Positions 25,537-32,506 of a DNA stretch of 64,000 bases are shown here, in pieces. This stretch comes from Conchiformibius kuhniae DSM 17694. GTDB lineage: Bacteria > Pseudomonadota > Gammaproteobacteria > Burkholderiales > Neisseriaceae. The stretch covers positions 186,001 to 250,000 of the forward strand of contig NZ_AUAP01000002.1 in the NCBI RefSeq assembly GCF_000428785.1, read 5' to 3'. The position numbers were made by a program, and so were the translations under genes. Positions within the stretch are counted from its first letter, which is position 1, and each line of letters opens with the position of its first letter. The notes under the pieces were generated by a model. That model had not been told where the DNA came from. It searched no databases and saw nothing but the letters and a program-made list of their open reading frames with translations.

Positions 25537-26592
25537 ATGAGCATTTTAGCCGAAGTAAAAAAACTCGGACAACACATCTGGTTGGACAACCTGTCCCGTT
25601 CGCTGCTGCAACAAGGCACGCTTGCCGACTGGCTGGCGCAAGGCGTAAGCGGCGTTACTTCCAACCCCGCCATTTTCCAAAAAGCCTTCGCCACCGACCC
25701 GCTCTACGCCGCCGACATCGCCGCGCTCAAAGCACAGGGCAAAACCGCCGTTGAAATTTACGAAACCCTTGCCGTGGCGGACGTTCGGGCTGCTTGCGAT
25801 TTGTTGCGTCCCGAATTTGAGGCAAGCGGCGGGCAGGGCGGTTGGGTGAGCTTGGAAGTGTCGCCCGAACTGGCGCACGATGCGGGCGGCACGGTGGCGG
25901 ACGCGCAACGCCTACACACCGCGATTGACCGCCCCAACGCCATGATGAAAATCCCCGCCACCGAAGCGGGTATCGCCGCCGTGCGCGAATTGGCGCAAGC
26001 GGGCATCAGCATCAACGTTACCCTGCTGTTTGCACACGAACAAATCCGCCGCGCCTGCACCGCCTACCGCGAAGGCATCGCCGCACGTTTGGCGGCAGGG
26101 CTGCCTGCGGACGGCGTGCAAATGGTCGCCAGCTTTTTTATTTCGCGCATTGATGCCGCGCTGGACGCGCAGTTGCCCGAAGCCCTGCGCGGCAAAACCG
26201 CCATCGCGCTGGCGAAAACCGCCTACCGCGATTGGCAGCACCACACGGCTGCGCCGGAATGGTCGGAGTTGCGGGCGCGGGGCGCGAACCCGCCGCGCCT
26301 GTTGTGGGCATCAACGGGCGTGAAAAATCCCGCCTATCCCGCCACGCTGTATGTCGATGAATTGATTGGCGAACACACGGTAAACACCGTTCCCGATGCC
26401 ACGCTGGCCGCCTTTACCGAACACGGCACGGCGCGTGCGGCTTTAACGGAAAACACGGACGAAGCGGCGGAGGTGTTGGCGCAAGTCCGCGACACGGGCG
26501 CGGATTTGGACGCATTGGCGGCGCGTTTGCAGACGGACGGGCTGAAGCAGTTTGAAGAAGCGTTTGCCAAATTGTTGGCGGAATTGGCTTAA
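25537..26592 (+). CDS. tal: Transaldolase
   Basis: Transfers dihydroxyacetone units in the non-oxidative pentose phosphate pathway. 351 aa, TIM barrel. SNPAIFQKA near residue 43 and the Schiff-base lysine region NAMMKIPATEAG, then INVTLLFAHEQ, identify the longer Tal group also found fused to Pgi in other bacteria. AAGGCAACACC precedes the ATG. The TAA stop is followed at once by the left end of a TA-flanked repeat. Confidence 0.93.
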   Translation: MSILAEVKKLGQHIWLDNLSRSLLQQGTLADWLAQGVSGVTSNPAIFQKAFATDPLYAADIAALKAQGKTAVEIYETLAVADVRAACDLLRPEFEASGGQGGWVSLEVSPELAHDAGGTVADAQRLHTAIDRPNAMMKIPATEAGIAAVRELAQAGISINVTLLFAHEQIRRACTAYREGIAARLAAGLPADGVQMVASFFISRIDAALDAQLPEALRGKTAIALAKTAYRDWQHHTAAPEWSELRARGANPPRLLWASTGVKNPAYPATLYVDELIGEHTVNTVPDATLAAFTEHGTARAALTENTDEAAEVLAQVRDTGADLDALAARLQTDGLKQFEEAFAKLLAELA

Positions 26593-26684
26593 GGGCGTGC
26601 CATCAATTGACTGAAAAAACACTGCGCCGTCATGCCCGCGCAGGCGGGAAGCCAAGTCGGAACAGCCTGTGCGGACATGACGGT
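26590..26684. repeat. Truncated TA-flanked dRS3 element after tal
   Basis: GGGCGTGCCATCA starts one base after the TA of the tal stop, then the 'a' flank and a diverged dRS3 (ATGCCCGCGCAGGCGGGAAG). The right half is reduced to GTGCGGACATGACGG. The remnant overlaps possible start codons of the downstream gene. Confidence 0.7.
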
Positions 26685-27294
26685 GTTTGAGATGCTGTTA
26701 CGGGAACATGACGTGTCCGATACCGAAACCCACCCCCTGCCGCCTTTTGCCCCGTCCGGTGCCAAACTGCTGATGCTCGGCAGCTTTCCGCCGCCGCACC
26801 GCCGTTGGACGATGGATTTTTACTACCCGAACCGCCAAAACGACATGTGGCGGATTTTCGGGCTGGTGTTTTTTGGCGACAAAGATTATTTTATCGAAAA
26901 CAAAAACTTCCGCGAAACCGCCATTCGTGATTTTTTAATGCAAACAGGCATCGCCGTTGCCGATGCCGCGCACACGGTGCGGCGTTTGCAAGGCAATGCG
27001 GCAGACAAATTTTTGGAAGTGGTCGAGCCTTTGAATGTGGCGGCTTTGCTGGCGCGTTTGCCCGAATGCCGCACCATCGCCTTTACCGGCGACAAAGCCG
27101 CCGATACCCTGCTGCCGCAGCTTGGCGCAAAACCCGCCATCGGCATACCGGCAAACGGCGCGTGCGCGGGACGGGCGTTGCGGCTGTACCGTTTGCCCTC
27201 ATCGTCCCGCGCCTATCCTTTGCCGTTGGCGGACAAAGCGGCGGCGTACCGGCAAGTATTCGCGCAAGCGGGGGTGTTTGTGCCGCCCGCATGA
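26677..27294 (+). CDS. Uracil-DNA glycosylase superfamily protein (hypoxanthine-DNA-glycosylase-like)
   Basis: Predicted base-excision repair enzyme. The family motif LLMLGSFPPP and YPNRQNDMWRIFG match the group annotated as hypoxanthine/uracil-DNA glycosylase. 205 aa from the ATG at 26677, but the first 12 residues are encoded by a repeat remnant; a GTG at 26713 (giving SDTETHPLPPF as the second and later residues) has ACGGGAA upstream and may be the true start. It ends just before degV. Confidence 0.7.
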   Translation: MTVFEMLLREHDVSDTETHPLPPFAPSGAKLLMLGSFPPPHRRWTMDFYYPNRQNDMWRIFGLVFFGDKDYFIENKNFRETAIRDFLMQTGIAVADAAHTVRRLQGNAADKFLEVVEPLNVAALLARLPECRTIAFTGDKAADTLLPQLGAKPAIGIPANGACAGRALRLYRLPSSSRAYPLPLADKAAAYRQVFAQAGVFVPPA

Positions 27295-27375
27295 AGCGAA
27301 AAGTACGCACTCTATATCAATTCAGGTTAAAATTCTTTACAATATCGGCATGATTGTGGTTTAGAGAACATCACC

Positions 27376-28251
27376 ATGGACAAAAAACTGGTGGTTGCCA
27401 TGTCCACCTCGTGTTTGGATTACCATCCCTACCAACACAATATCCGCATTTTGCGTTTGAACATTGAAATGGGCGGCCGCCGCTATGTGGACGGTCAAAC
27501 CCTGAAAAACGGCGATTTTCAAAATTGGATGCTCGAACACCCCCGCCAAATGGCGAAAACATCGCCGCCCAGCCGTTTGGAGATTACCAAATTTTTCCTG
27601 AAAATCATGGACGAAGGCTATCGGGAAGTGTTGTTTGTCGGCATGTCGGAAGCCTTGAGCAAAACCTGTGCGCGAGTGCGCGAAATCGTGCCCTTGTTTG
27701 AGGGCAAAATGGTGATTCGCGTGTTTGACAGCCGTAGCGGTACGTTTATCGAAGGCATGATGGCACTGGAAGCGGATTACTGTTTCCGGCAGGGGCGGAC
27801 GATGGAGCAGACGCTGGCGCGTTTGGACGAGCTGCGCAGCGATTGCCGTGTGGTTTTCGGGGTGGGCGATTTGAGCTATCTGCTGCATAACGGACGTTTG
27901 TCGAAAACGGCGGGCTTTATCGCCAATTTGTTGCGGCTGAAGCCTTTGATTCAGGTAAACCGTGCGGGCGAGGCGGTGGTGGCGGAGCGCATTATGACCA
28001 CCGTCCGCGCCATGCGGGTGTTGTCCGACCGTGTCGGCACGTATCTGCAACGCGGCAATTATTCGGTGTTTACCCTGTATTCGGGCGATTTGGATTTGCA
28101 CCGCGATTTGGAAGACATTTTGGCATCGCGCAACAATTTGCACCATTTGCCTTCTTATCCCATCAGTCCGGTGGTGGCGGCGCACATCGGCCCGCACGCG
28201 TTCGGGGTGGGCTTGATACGCGCTTCGCCGGCGGCACACCAAAGCCGTTAG
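27376..28251 (+). CDS. DegV family fatty-acid-binding protein
   Basis: Cytoplasmic protein of the DegV family, whose studied members bind fatty acids and hand them to a kinase. 291 aa. VFGVGDLSYLLHNGRLSKTAGFI and LLRLKPLIQVN, trimmed, are the conserved second-domain segments; SRSGTFIEGM matches the family S..S.G motif region, here somewhat diverged. A single gene, no partner kinase nearby. The TAG stop is formed at the left border of a repeat element. Confidence 0.8.
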   Translation: MDKKLVVAMSTSCLDYHPYQHNIRILRLNIEMGGRRYVDGQTLKNGDFQNWMLEHPRQMAKTSPPSRLEITKFFLKIMDEGYREVLFVGMSEALSKTCARVREIVPLFEGKMVIRVFDSRSGTFIEGMMALEADYCFRQGRTMEQTLARLDELRSDCRVVFGVGDLSYLLHNGRLSKTAGFIANLLRLKPLIQVNRAGEAVVAERIMTTVRAMRVLSDRVGTYLQRGNYSVFTLYSGDLDLHRDLEDILASRNNLHHLPSYPISPVVAAHIGPHAFGVGLIRASPAAHQSR

Positions 28252-28406
28252 GGTGTGTTATCAATTAGCCGAAAAAACGCCGCACCGTCATTCCCGCGCA
28301 GGCGGGAATCCAAGTTGGGCAGTGGACTCCCGCCTGCGCGGGAATGACGGATTTTTTTATATTGCGCTGATTTTCAGCATAAAAGTTTAAATGATGACAC
28401 ACCCTA
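28249..28406. repeat. TA-flanked dRS3 element after degV, with a second element joined to it
   Basis: TA (28249-28250) then GGGTGTGTTATCA; right end TGATGACACACCC then TA (28405-28406). The spacer between the two dRS3 palindromes is shortened to about 15 bp. Directly after the shared TA a second left end (GGGCGTGTTATCA, 28407) begins, so two elements are joined through one TA. Confidence 0.8.
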
Positions 28407-28457
28407 GGGCGTGTTATCATCTTATTTTGTGCCGGAAGCGCGCGCCCGCACGGGCTG

Positions 28458-28606
28458 GGGCGTGTCATCATTTACTTATGCGGCGGTATTTTCAGCCCAA
28501 ATCCGCACCTGCCGCGTTGAAAATCCTTGCAAGGTGTTCAACCTTGTGCGAATTTTTGCCTTGCATCTGCTTGAAAAACCGCTTCCGAAGCAATTGATGG
28601 CACGCC
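28458..28606. repeat. TA-flanked element, subfamily with a different core
   Basis: Ends GGGCGTGTCATCA and TTGATGGCACGCC match the main family, but no dRS3 palindrome is present. The core contains TTGAAAATCCTTGCAAGG then TGTTCAACCTTG. The same core, inverted, is in the 34659-34756 element. Confidence 0.7.
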
Positions 28607-28702
28607 TTGGCATCTGCCGCAGAAACACATTTTGAGCAAACACCCGTTTGCCGGACATCGGGCAACGGCTTGGCGGGGTTGCCCGCCGAAAAGGAATTTT
28701 AA

Positions 28703-29860
28703 TTGAAGCATGCTTTATTCGCCACTTGCCCGCGCGGTTTGGAAGCCGTGTTGGCGCAAGAACTCGCCGCACAAGGCTGCACTTGCGTCCGCGCCGCCGA
28801 CGGCGGCGTGTCCGCCACCGGCGGCTTGGCACAGGTTTACCGCGCCAATCTGCACAGCCGCACAGCCGCCCGCGTCCTGCTGCGCGTGGCGCACGGACGC
28901 TACCGCCACGAACACGATTTGTACACGCTCGCCCGCGATTGCTGTTGGGCGCAATGGTTTGACGTACAACAAAGTTTCAAAATCCGCATCGAGGGCAGAC
29001 GCGCCCCGCTCAAAAGCCTGAACTTCGCCGCGCTGAAAGTGAAAGACGCGGTGTGCGACCGTTTCCGCGCCGACACCGGCAGCCGCCCCGACGTGGACAA
29101 AGACGCGCCCGATGTGCAAATTCAAATCTTTGCGGGCGAGCGCGAAGCGGAAATCTTTGTGGACACAAGCGGCGAAGCCCTGTTCAAACGCGGTTACCGC
29201 CGCGAACAGGGCGATGCGCCCCTGCGCGAAAATCTGGCGGCCGGTTTGCTGATGCTGGCGGGCTATGACGGCACGCAAGCGTTCCAAGACCCGTTTTGCG
29301 GAAGCGGCACGATTGCCATTGAAGCGGCGTGGCTGGCGCAAAACCGTGCGCCCGGCTTATTGCGCGGCTTTGCCTTTGAACGCTTGAAAAACTTTGATGC
29401 GGCGTTGTGGGCGCAACTGCAAAACGAAGCCCGCGCCGCCGTGCGCTCCGCCGCCGCGCCGATTGCCGCTTCCGACAACGACCGCGCCATGCTCGCCGCC
29501 GCCCGCGCCAACGCCGAAACCGCCGGAGTGTCCGATGCGATTGATTTGACTTGCCAAGACGTGTGCGACACGCGCCCGCCCGCCGCCAAGGGGCTGATGT
29601 TGTCCAATCCGCCCTACGGCGTGCGTTTGGCGGAAGTGCAGGCCTTGCACGCGCTGTATCCGCAACTCGGCACATGGCTGAAACGGCATTATGCGGGCTG
29701 GACGGCCGCCCTGCTCAGCAGCGACCGCGCCCTGCCGAAACTGATGCGCCTGTCGCCGAAACGCAAAATCCCCGTATTGAACGGGCGTTTGGACTGCCGC
29801 CTGTATGTGTTGGACATGGTGGCGGGTTCCAACCGCCGCACGCTGCCTGAAAACCCCTAA
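28703..29860 (+). CDS. rlmL: 23S rRNA (guanine-N2) methyltransferase RlmL-like, TTG start
   Basis: THUMP domain plus class I methyltransferase, matching the N-terminal half of E. coli RlmL, which methylates G2445 of 23S rRNA. 385 aa; there is no fused RlmK half, as is common outside Enterobacteria. The SAM site reads FQDPFCGSGTIAIEAA near residue 195 and the catalytic motif SNPPYG near residue 300. The start is a TTG at 28703: AAGGA lies 7 bases upstream, no ATG is available nearby in frame, and the protein then begins correctly (KHALFATCPRGLEAVLAQEL). Confidence 0.88.
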   Translation: MKHALFATCPRGLEAVLAQELAAQGCTCVRAADGGVSATGGLAQVYRANLHSRTAARVLLRVAHGRYRHEHDLYTLARDCCWAQWFDVQQSFKIRIEGRRAPLKSLNFAALKVKDAVCDRFRADTGSRPDVDKDAPDVQIQIFAGEREAEIFVDTSGEALFKRGYRREQGDAPLRENLAAGLLMLAGYDGTQAFQDPFCGSGTIAIEAAWLAQNRAPGLLRGFAFERLKNFDAALWAQLQNEARAAVRSAAAPIAASDNDRAMLAAARANAETAGVSDAIDLTCQDVCDTRPPAAKGLMLSNPPYGVRLAEVQALHALYPQLGTWLKRHYAGWTAALLSSDRALPKLMRLSPKRKIPVLNGRLDCRLYVLDMVAGSNRRTLPENP

Positions 29861-29864
29861 CCCT

Positions 29865-30341
29865 ATGACCCGATTAGAATACATCGCCCGCGAACTCACC
29901 GCCCGCAAGCGCACCATCACCACCGCCGAATCCTGCACCGGCGGGCTGCTCGCGGCCGAGCTGACCTCCGTGCCGGGCAGCTCCGCCTACTTCCAGCGCG
30001 GCTTCATCACCTATTCCAACCAAGCCAAAACCCAACAACTCAACGTGTTGGAATCCACGCTGCGGCATTACGGCGCGGTGAGTGAGGAAACCGTGCGCGA
30101 AATGGCATTGGGCGCATTGGTCGCCACCCGCAACGATTACGCCGTTGCCATCACCGGCATTGCCGGGCCCGATGGCGGCAGCAAGGACAAACCGGTCGGC
30201 ACGGTGTGGTTCGGCTTTGCCACCAAGCAGCGCATTTGGGCGAAGCATTACCGTTTTGACGGCGACCGCAAACAAGTCCGCAGCCAAGCCGTGCAATACG
30301 CGCTGGCAATGTTGGAACATTTTCTGAAAACATCGGAATGA
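29865..30341 (+). CDS. pncC: Nicotinamide-nucleotide amidase (CinA C-terminal domain family)
   Basis: Converts NMN to nicotinate mononucleotide and ammonia for NAD recycling. 158 aa, the length of stand-alone PncC. TTAESCTGGLLAAELT and AITGIAGPDGGS are the family motifs. The start is 4 bp after rlmL, and the stop overlaps the next gene (ATGA), so rlmL, pncC and the next gene form an operon. Confidence 0.93.
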   Translation: MTRLEYIARELTARKRTITTAESCTGGLLAAELTSVPGSSAYFQRGFITYSNQAKTQQLNVLESTLRHYGAVSEETVREMALGALVATRNDYAVAITGIAGPDGGSKDKPVGTVWFGFATKQRIWAKHYRFDGDRKQVRSQAVQYALAMLEHFLKTSE

Positions 30342-31387
30342 TTGCTTCGGACTTTCTCCGCCGCCCCGTGCCTGTGGGCAAGATGCTGCGAACCTATCTG
30401 CGTTTTTTCAAACGCCGTTTTTTCCGCAGCATCGGCTACAAAGGGCGCACCGCGTGGATTTCGTCGCCCCACTGCCGTGTTGCCTTCACCACCGTGCCGC
30501 ACCCCGAACAGCCCGAGCGCATCGCCGCCATCGAGCAGCTTTTGCACCAATCGCATTTGTGGGCGCGTTTGCAAAAAATCGATGCGCCCGAAGTGTCGGA
30601 CGTGCAACTGGCGCGGGTACACAGCTTGCGCTACTTGGCGGATTTGGAAAACCGCGTGCCGCAACAGGGCGGTACGGTAAAAATCGATGAAGACACCTAC
30701 TTGGGGCGCGACACCCTTGCCGCCGCCCGCCACGCCGCCGGCGCGGTGGTGCATGCGGTGGACATGGTCATGCGCAAACACGCCAAAAACGCCTTTTGCG
30801 CCGTGCGTCCGCCCGGACACCACGCTGCTGCCGACCACGCATCAGGTTTTTGCTTCATCAACAACACCGCCGTGGGCGTGATGCACGCCATTGCCGAATA
30901 CCGCCTCCAACGCATTGCCGTGATTGACTTTGACGTGCATCACGGCGACGGCACGGAAAACATCTTTGCCAACGACCCGCGTGTGATGCTGATTTCGTCA
31001 TTCGAGTCTCCGCTCTACCCCTTTACCGGCACGGACTATCGCGGCAGCAACCCCAACGTATTCAATTTTCCGCTCAAAGCGGGCGACGGCAGCGCCGTGT
31101 TCCGCCACTTGGTGCGGGCGCAATGGCTGCCCAAGCTGGCATCGTTCCGACCGCAAATCATCTTTCTTTCGGCGGGCTTCGATGCCCACAGCGAAGACGA
31201 CATCGGACATTTGTGCCTGAACGATGCCGATTTTGGCTGGCTCACCCGCAAAATCGTGTTGATTGCCGACCGCCACGCGCAGGGACGTATTGTTTCCGTA
31301 CTCGAAGGCGGCTACAATCCCGAAGCGCTCTCCCGCGCCGCCAAAGCCCACATCGGCGCACTGATACGCGCCGGCGGCTGGTTTTAA
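30338..31387 (+). CDS. Histone-deacetylase-family amidohydrolase
   Basis: Zn-dependent deacetylase-like enzyme of the class II HDAC / acetylpolyamine amidohydrolase group; the bacterial substrate is not known from sequence. 349 aa. Motifs RPPGHHA (general-base His pair), DFDVHHGDGTE (Zn ligands), LSAGFDAH (Zn Asp) and EGGYN are all present. The N-terminal 30 residues are basic and not part of the fold; a later in-frame ATG (residue 16) could be the true start. It overlaps pncC by 4 bp. Confidence 0.88.
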   Translation: MIASDFLRRPVPVGKMLRTYLRFFKRRFFRSIGYKGRTAWISSPHCRVAFTTVPHPEQPERIAAIEQLLHQSHLWARLQKIDAPEVSDVQLARVHSLRYLADLENRVPQQGGTVKIDEDTYLGRDTLAAARHAAGAVVHAVDMVMRKHAKNAFCAVRPPGHHAAADHASGFCFINNTAVGVMHAIAEYRLQRIAVIDFDVHHGDGTENIFANDPRVMLISSFESPLYPFTGTDYRGSNPNVFNFPLKAGDGSAVFRHLVRAQWLPKLASFRPQIIFLSAGFDAHSEDDIGHLCLNDADFGWLTRKIVLIADRHAQGRIVSVLEGGYNPEALSRAAKAHIGALIRAGGWF

Positions 31388-31482
31388 CCCGCTTTTACAC
31401 GCCGTACGCCCTTGTTATCCGCCGCCGCGCCGCCATGTATGCCCCACACCGCCAACCACCCGCAAAGAAAGGAAAACCGATT

Positions 31483-31974
31483 ATGCGCTTTATGGGCGTT
31501 TTTGCTTTGATTTTTGTTGTTTTGGAAATCCTGTCCGTTTTTCTTGCCGCCAGACTGCTTGGCGGTGCAATCGTCATCGTATTGATGATTATCAGCTTTT
31601 TGTTGGGCAGGCGCTTGGTGCGCGGGCGCGGCGGCGCAGCCAAAACCCTGCTTGCCGCCGCCATGATGCGCGGCAACGGACGCATTTCGCCCTACCAGCT
31701 TTTGTGGCCCGTACGCATTCCCTTTGCCGGATTTTTGCTGATGCTGCCCGGATTCTTGTCCGACATTCTGGCATTGCTGCTGCTGTTGCCCCTGCGCGGC
31801 GGTGACGGCACGGCAGCACCGCACAACGGCACGCAACAACAGGATTTCTACGGCACATTCGGCGGCACCTTCCACAGCGACCCGCGCAACCGCCGTCCCG
31901 ACCACGATGACGACGTCATCGAAGGCGACTTCACCACCGTACGGCGCGGCGGCGACCGCGACACACACCGTTAG
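31483..31974 (+). CDS. fxsA: FxsA family inner-membrane protein
   Basis: 163 aa. Three hydrophobic segments in the first 110 residues and the GFLLMLPGFLSDILAL motif identify FxsA, known in E. coli for affecting exclusion of phage T7 by F plasmid; its normal role is unknown. The C-terminal tail is polar and acidic (DHDDDVIEGDF). AAAGGA precedes the ATG. The stop is TAG and coincides with a fragment of the TA-flanked repeat. Confidence 0.85.
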   Translation: MRFMGVFALIFVVLEILSVFLAARLLGGAIVIVLMIISFLLGRRLVRGRGGAAKTLLAAAMMRGNGRISPYQLLWPVRIPFAGFLLMLPGFLSDILALLLLLPLRGGDGTAAPHNGTQQQDFYGTFGGTFHSDPRNRRPDHDDDVIEGDFTTVRRGGDRDTHR

Positions 31975-32017
31975 GTGGTGTCATCAAAATTTCTTTTCGG
32001 TTTGAAACCCCGTGCGT
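31972..32017. repeat. Repeat fragment joined to an orphan copy of the nlpD/dacC 5' UTR
   Basis: TAGGTGGTGTCATCA is a diverged left end of the TA-flanked element and provides the fxsA stop. It runs into CAAAATTTCTTTTCGGTTTG and AAACCCC, which is, on the minus strand, the same sequence found just before nlpD and dacC. No gene follows it here, so it is an orphan copy. Confidence 0.55.
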
Positions 32018-32059
32018 TGAAACCAACACGACGCGCCCGAGTGCCGTTCCGATAAGCCG

Positions 32060-32098
32060 ACACCCGCCCCACCGCAAGCGATGGGACGGGTGTTTTTG
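32060..32098 (+). terminator. Terminator of the rlmL-fxsA gene group
   Basis: ACACCCGCCCCA pairs with TGGGACGGGTGT (one mismatch), followed by TTTTTGTT. It lies about 85 bp after fxsA. Confidence 0.75.
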
Positions 32099-32135
32099 TT
32101 GCTTTATTGCCAATGTGAAAACAACGGATTGGATT

Positions 32136-32250
32136 TTATGGTTGATAAAAATAAAAACGAGACAAGGCGACAACGCCCGCCGTGTACGGATATAAGGGCG
32201 TTGGCAACGCCGTATCGTTGCGATTTTAATCAACTATATGAAGCAACGAC
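32136..32250. repeat. Divergent copy of a common neisserial intergenic repeat (candidate)
   Basis: The stretch contains GACAAGGCGACAACGC, GTACGGATATAAGGGCG, GGCAACGCCGTAT and TTTTAATCAACTATATGA. From memory, N. meningitidis and N. gonorrhoeae carry a frequent repeat with GACAAGGCGACGAAGCCGC, GGCGAGGCAACGCCGTACTG and TTAATCCACTATA in this order. It is AT-rich compared with flanking genes and non-coding. Confidence 0.45.
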
Positions 32251-32253
32251 CGA

Positions 32254-32506
32254 GAGCGTGTCGTCAATCGACTGAAAAACCACTGCGCCGTCATTCCCGC
32301 GCAGGTGTAGCTTGGGTTGGCGCGAAGCACAAACCCAACAAAATCCATAAATTTCCGGAAAAATGTTGGGTTTTCACTTCGTTTCAACCCAAGCTACGCT
32401 TGCTTCACAAACATCAGTCAGTGGATTCCCGCATTCGCGGGAATGACGGCGTTTTTTTATATTCTACTGATTTATAGTAGAAAATTTTAATTTATGACGC
32501 GCCCTA
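32254..32506. repeat. TA-flanked dRS3 element interrupted by a second palindromic repeat
   Basis: Left end GAGCGTGTCGTCA is diverged; right end TGACGCGCCC is followed by TA (32505-32506), which forms the spoT stop TAG on the minus strand. The left dRS3 is cut in the middle by about 105 bp beginning TAGCTTGGGTTGG and ending CAACCCAAGCTA, an inverted repeat of its own. A related insertion lies in the 44151 element. Confidence 0.8.

Noticed and set aside
26632..26676. Start of the DNA-glycosylase-like gene at 26632
   Set aside because: The added residues (MPAQAGSQVG) are translated dRS3 repeat sequence, seen in the same form in other repeats.
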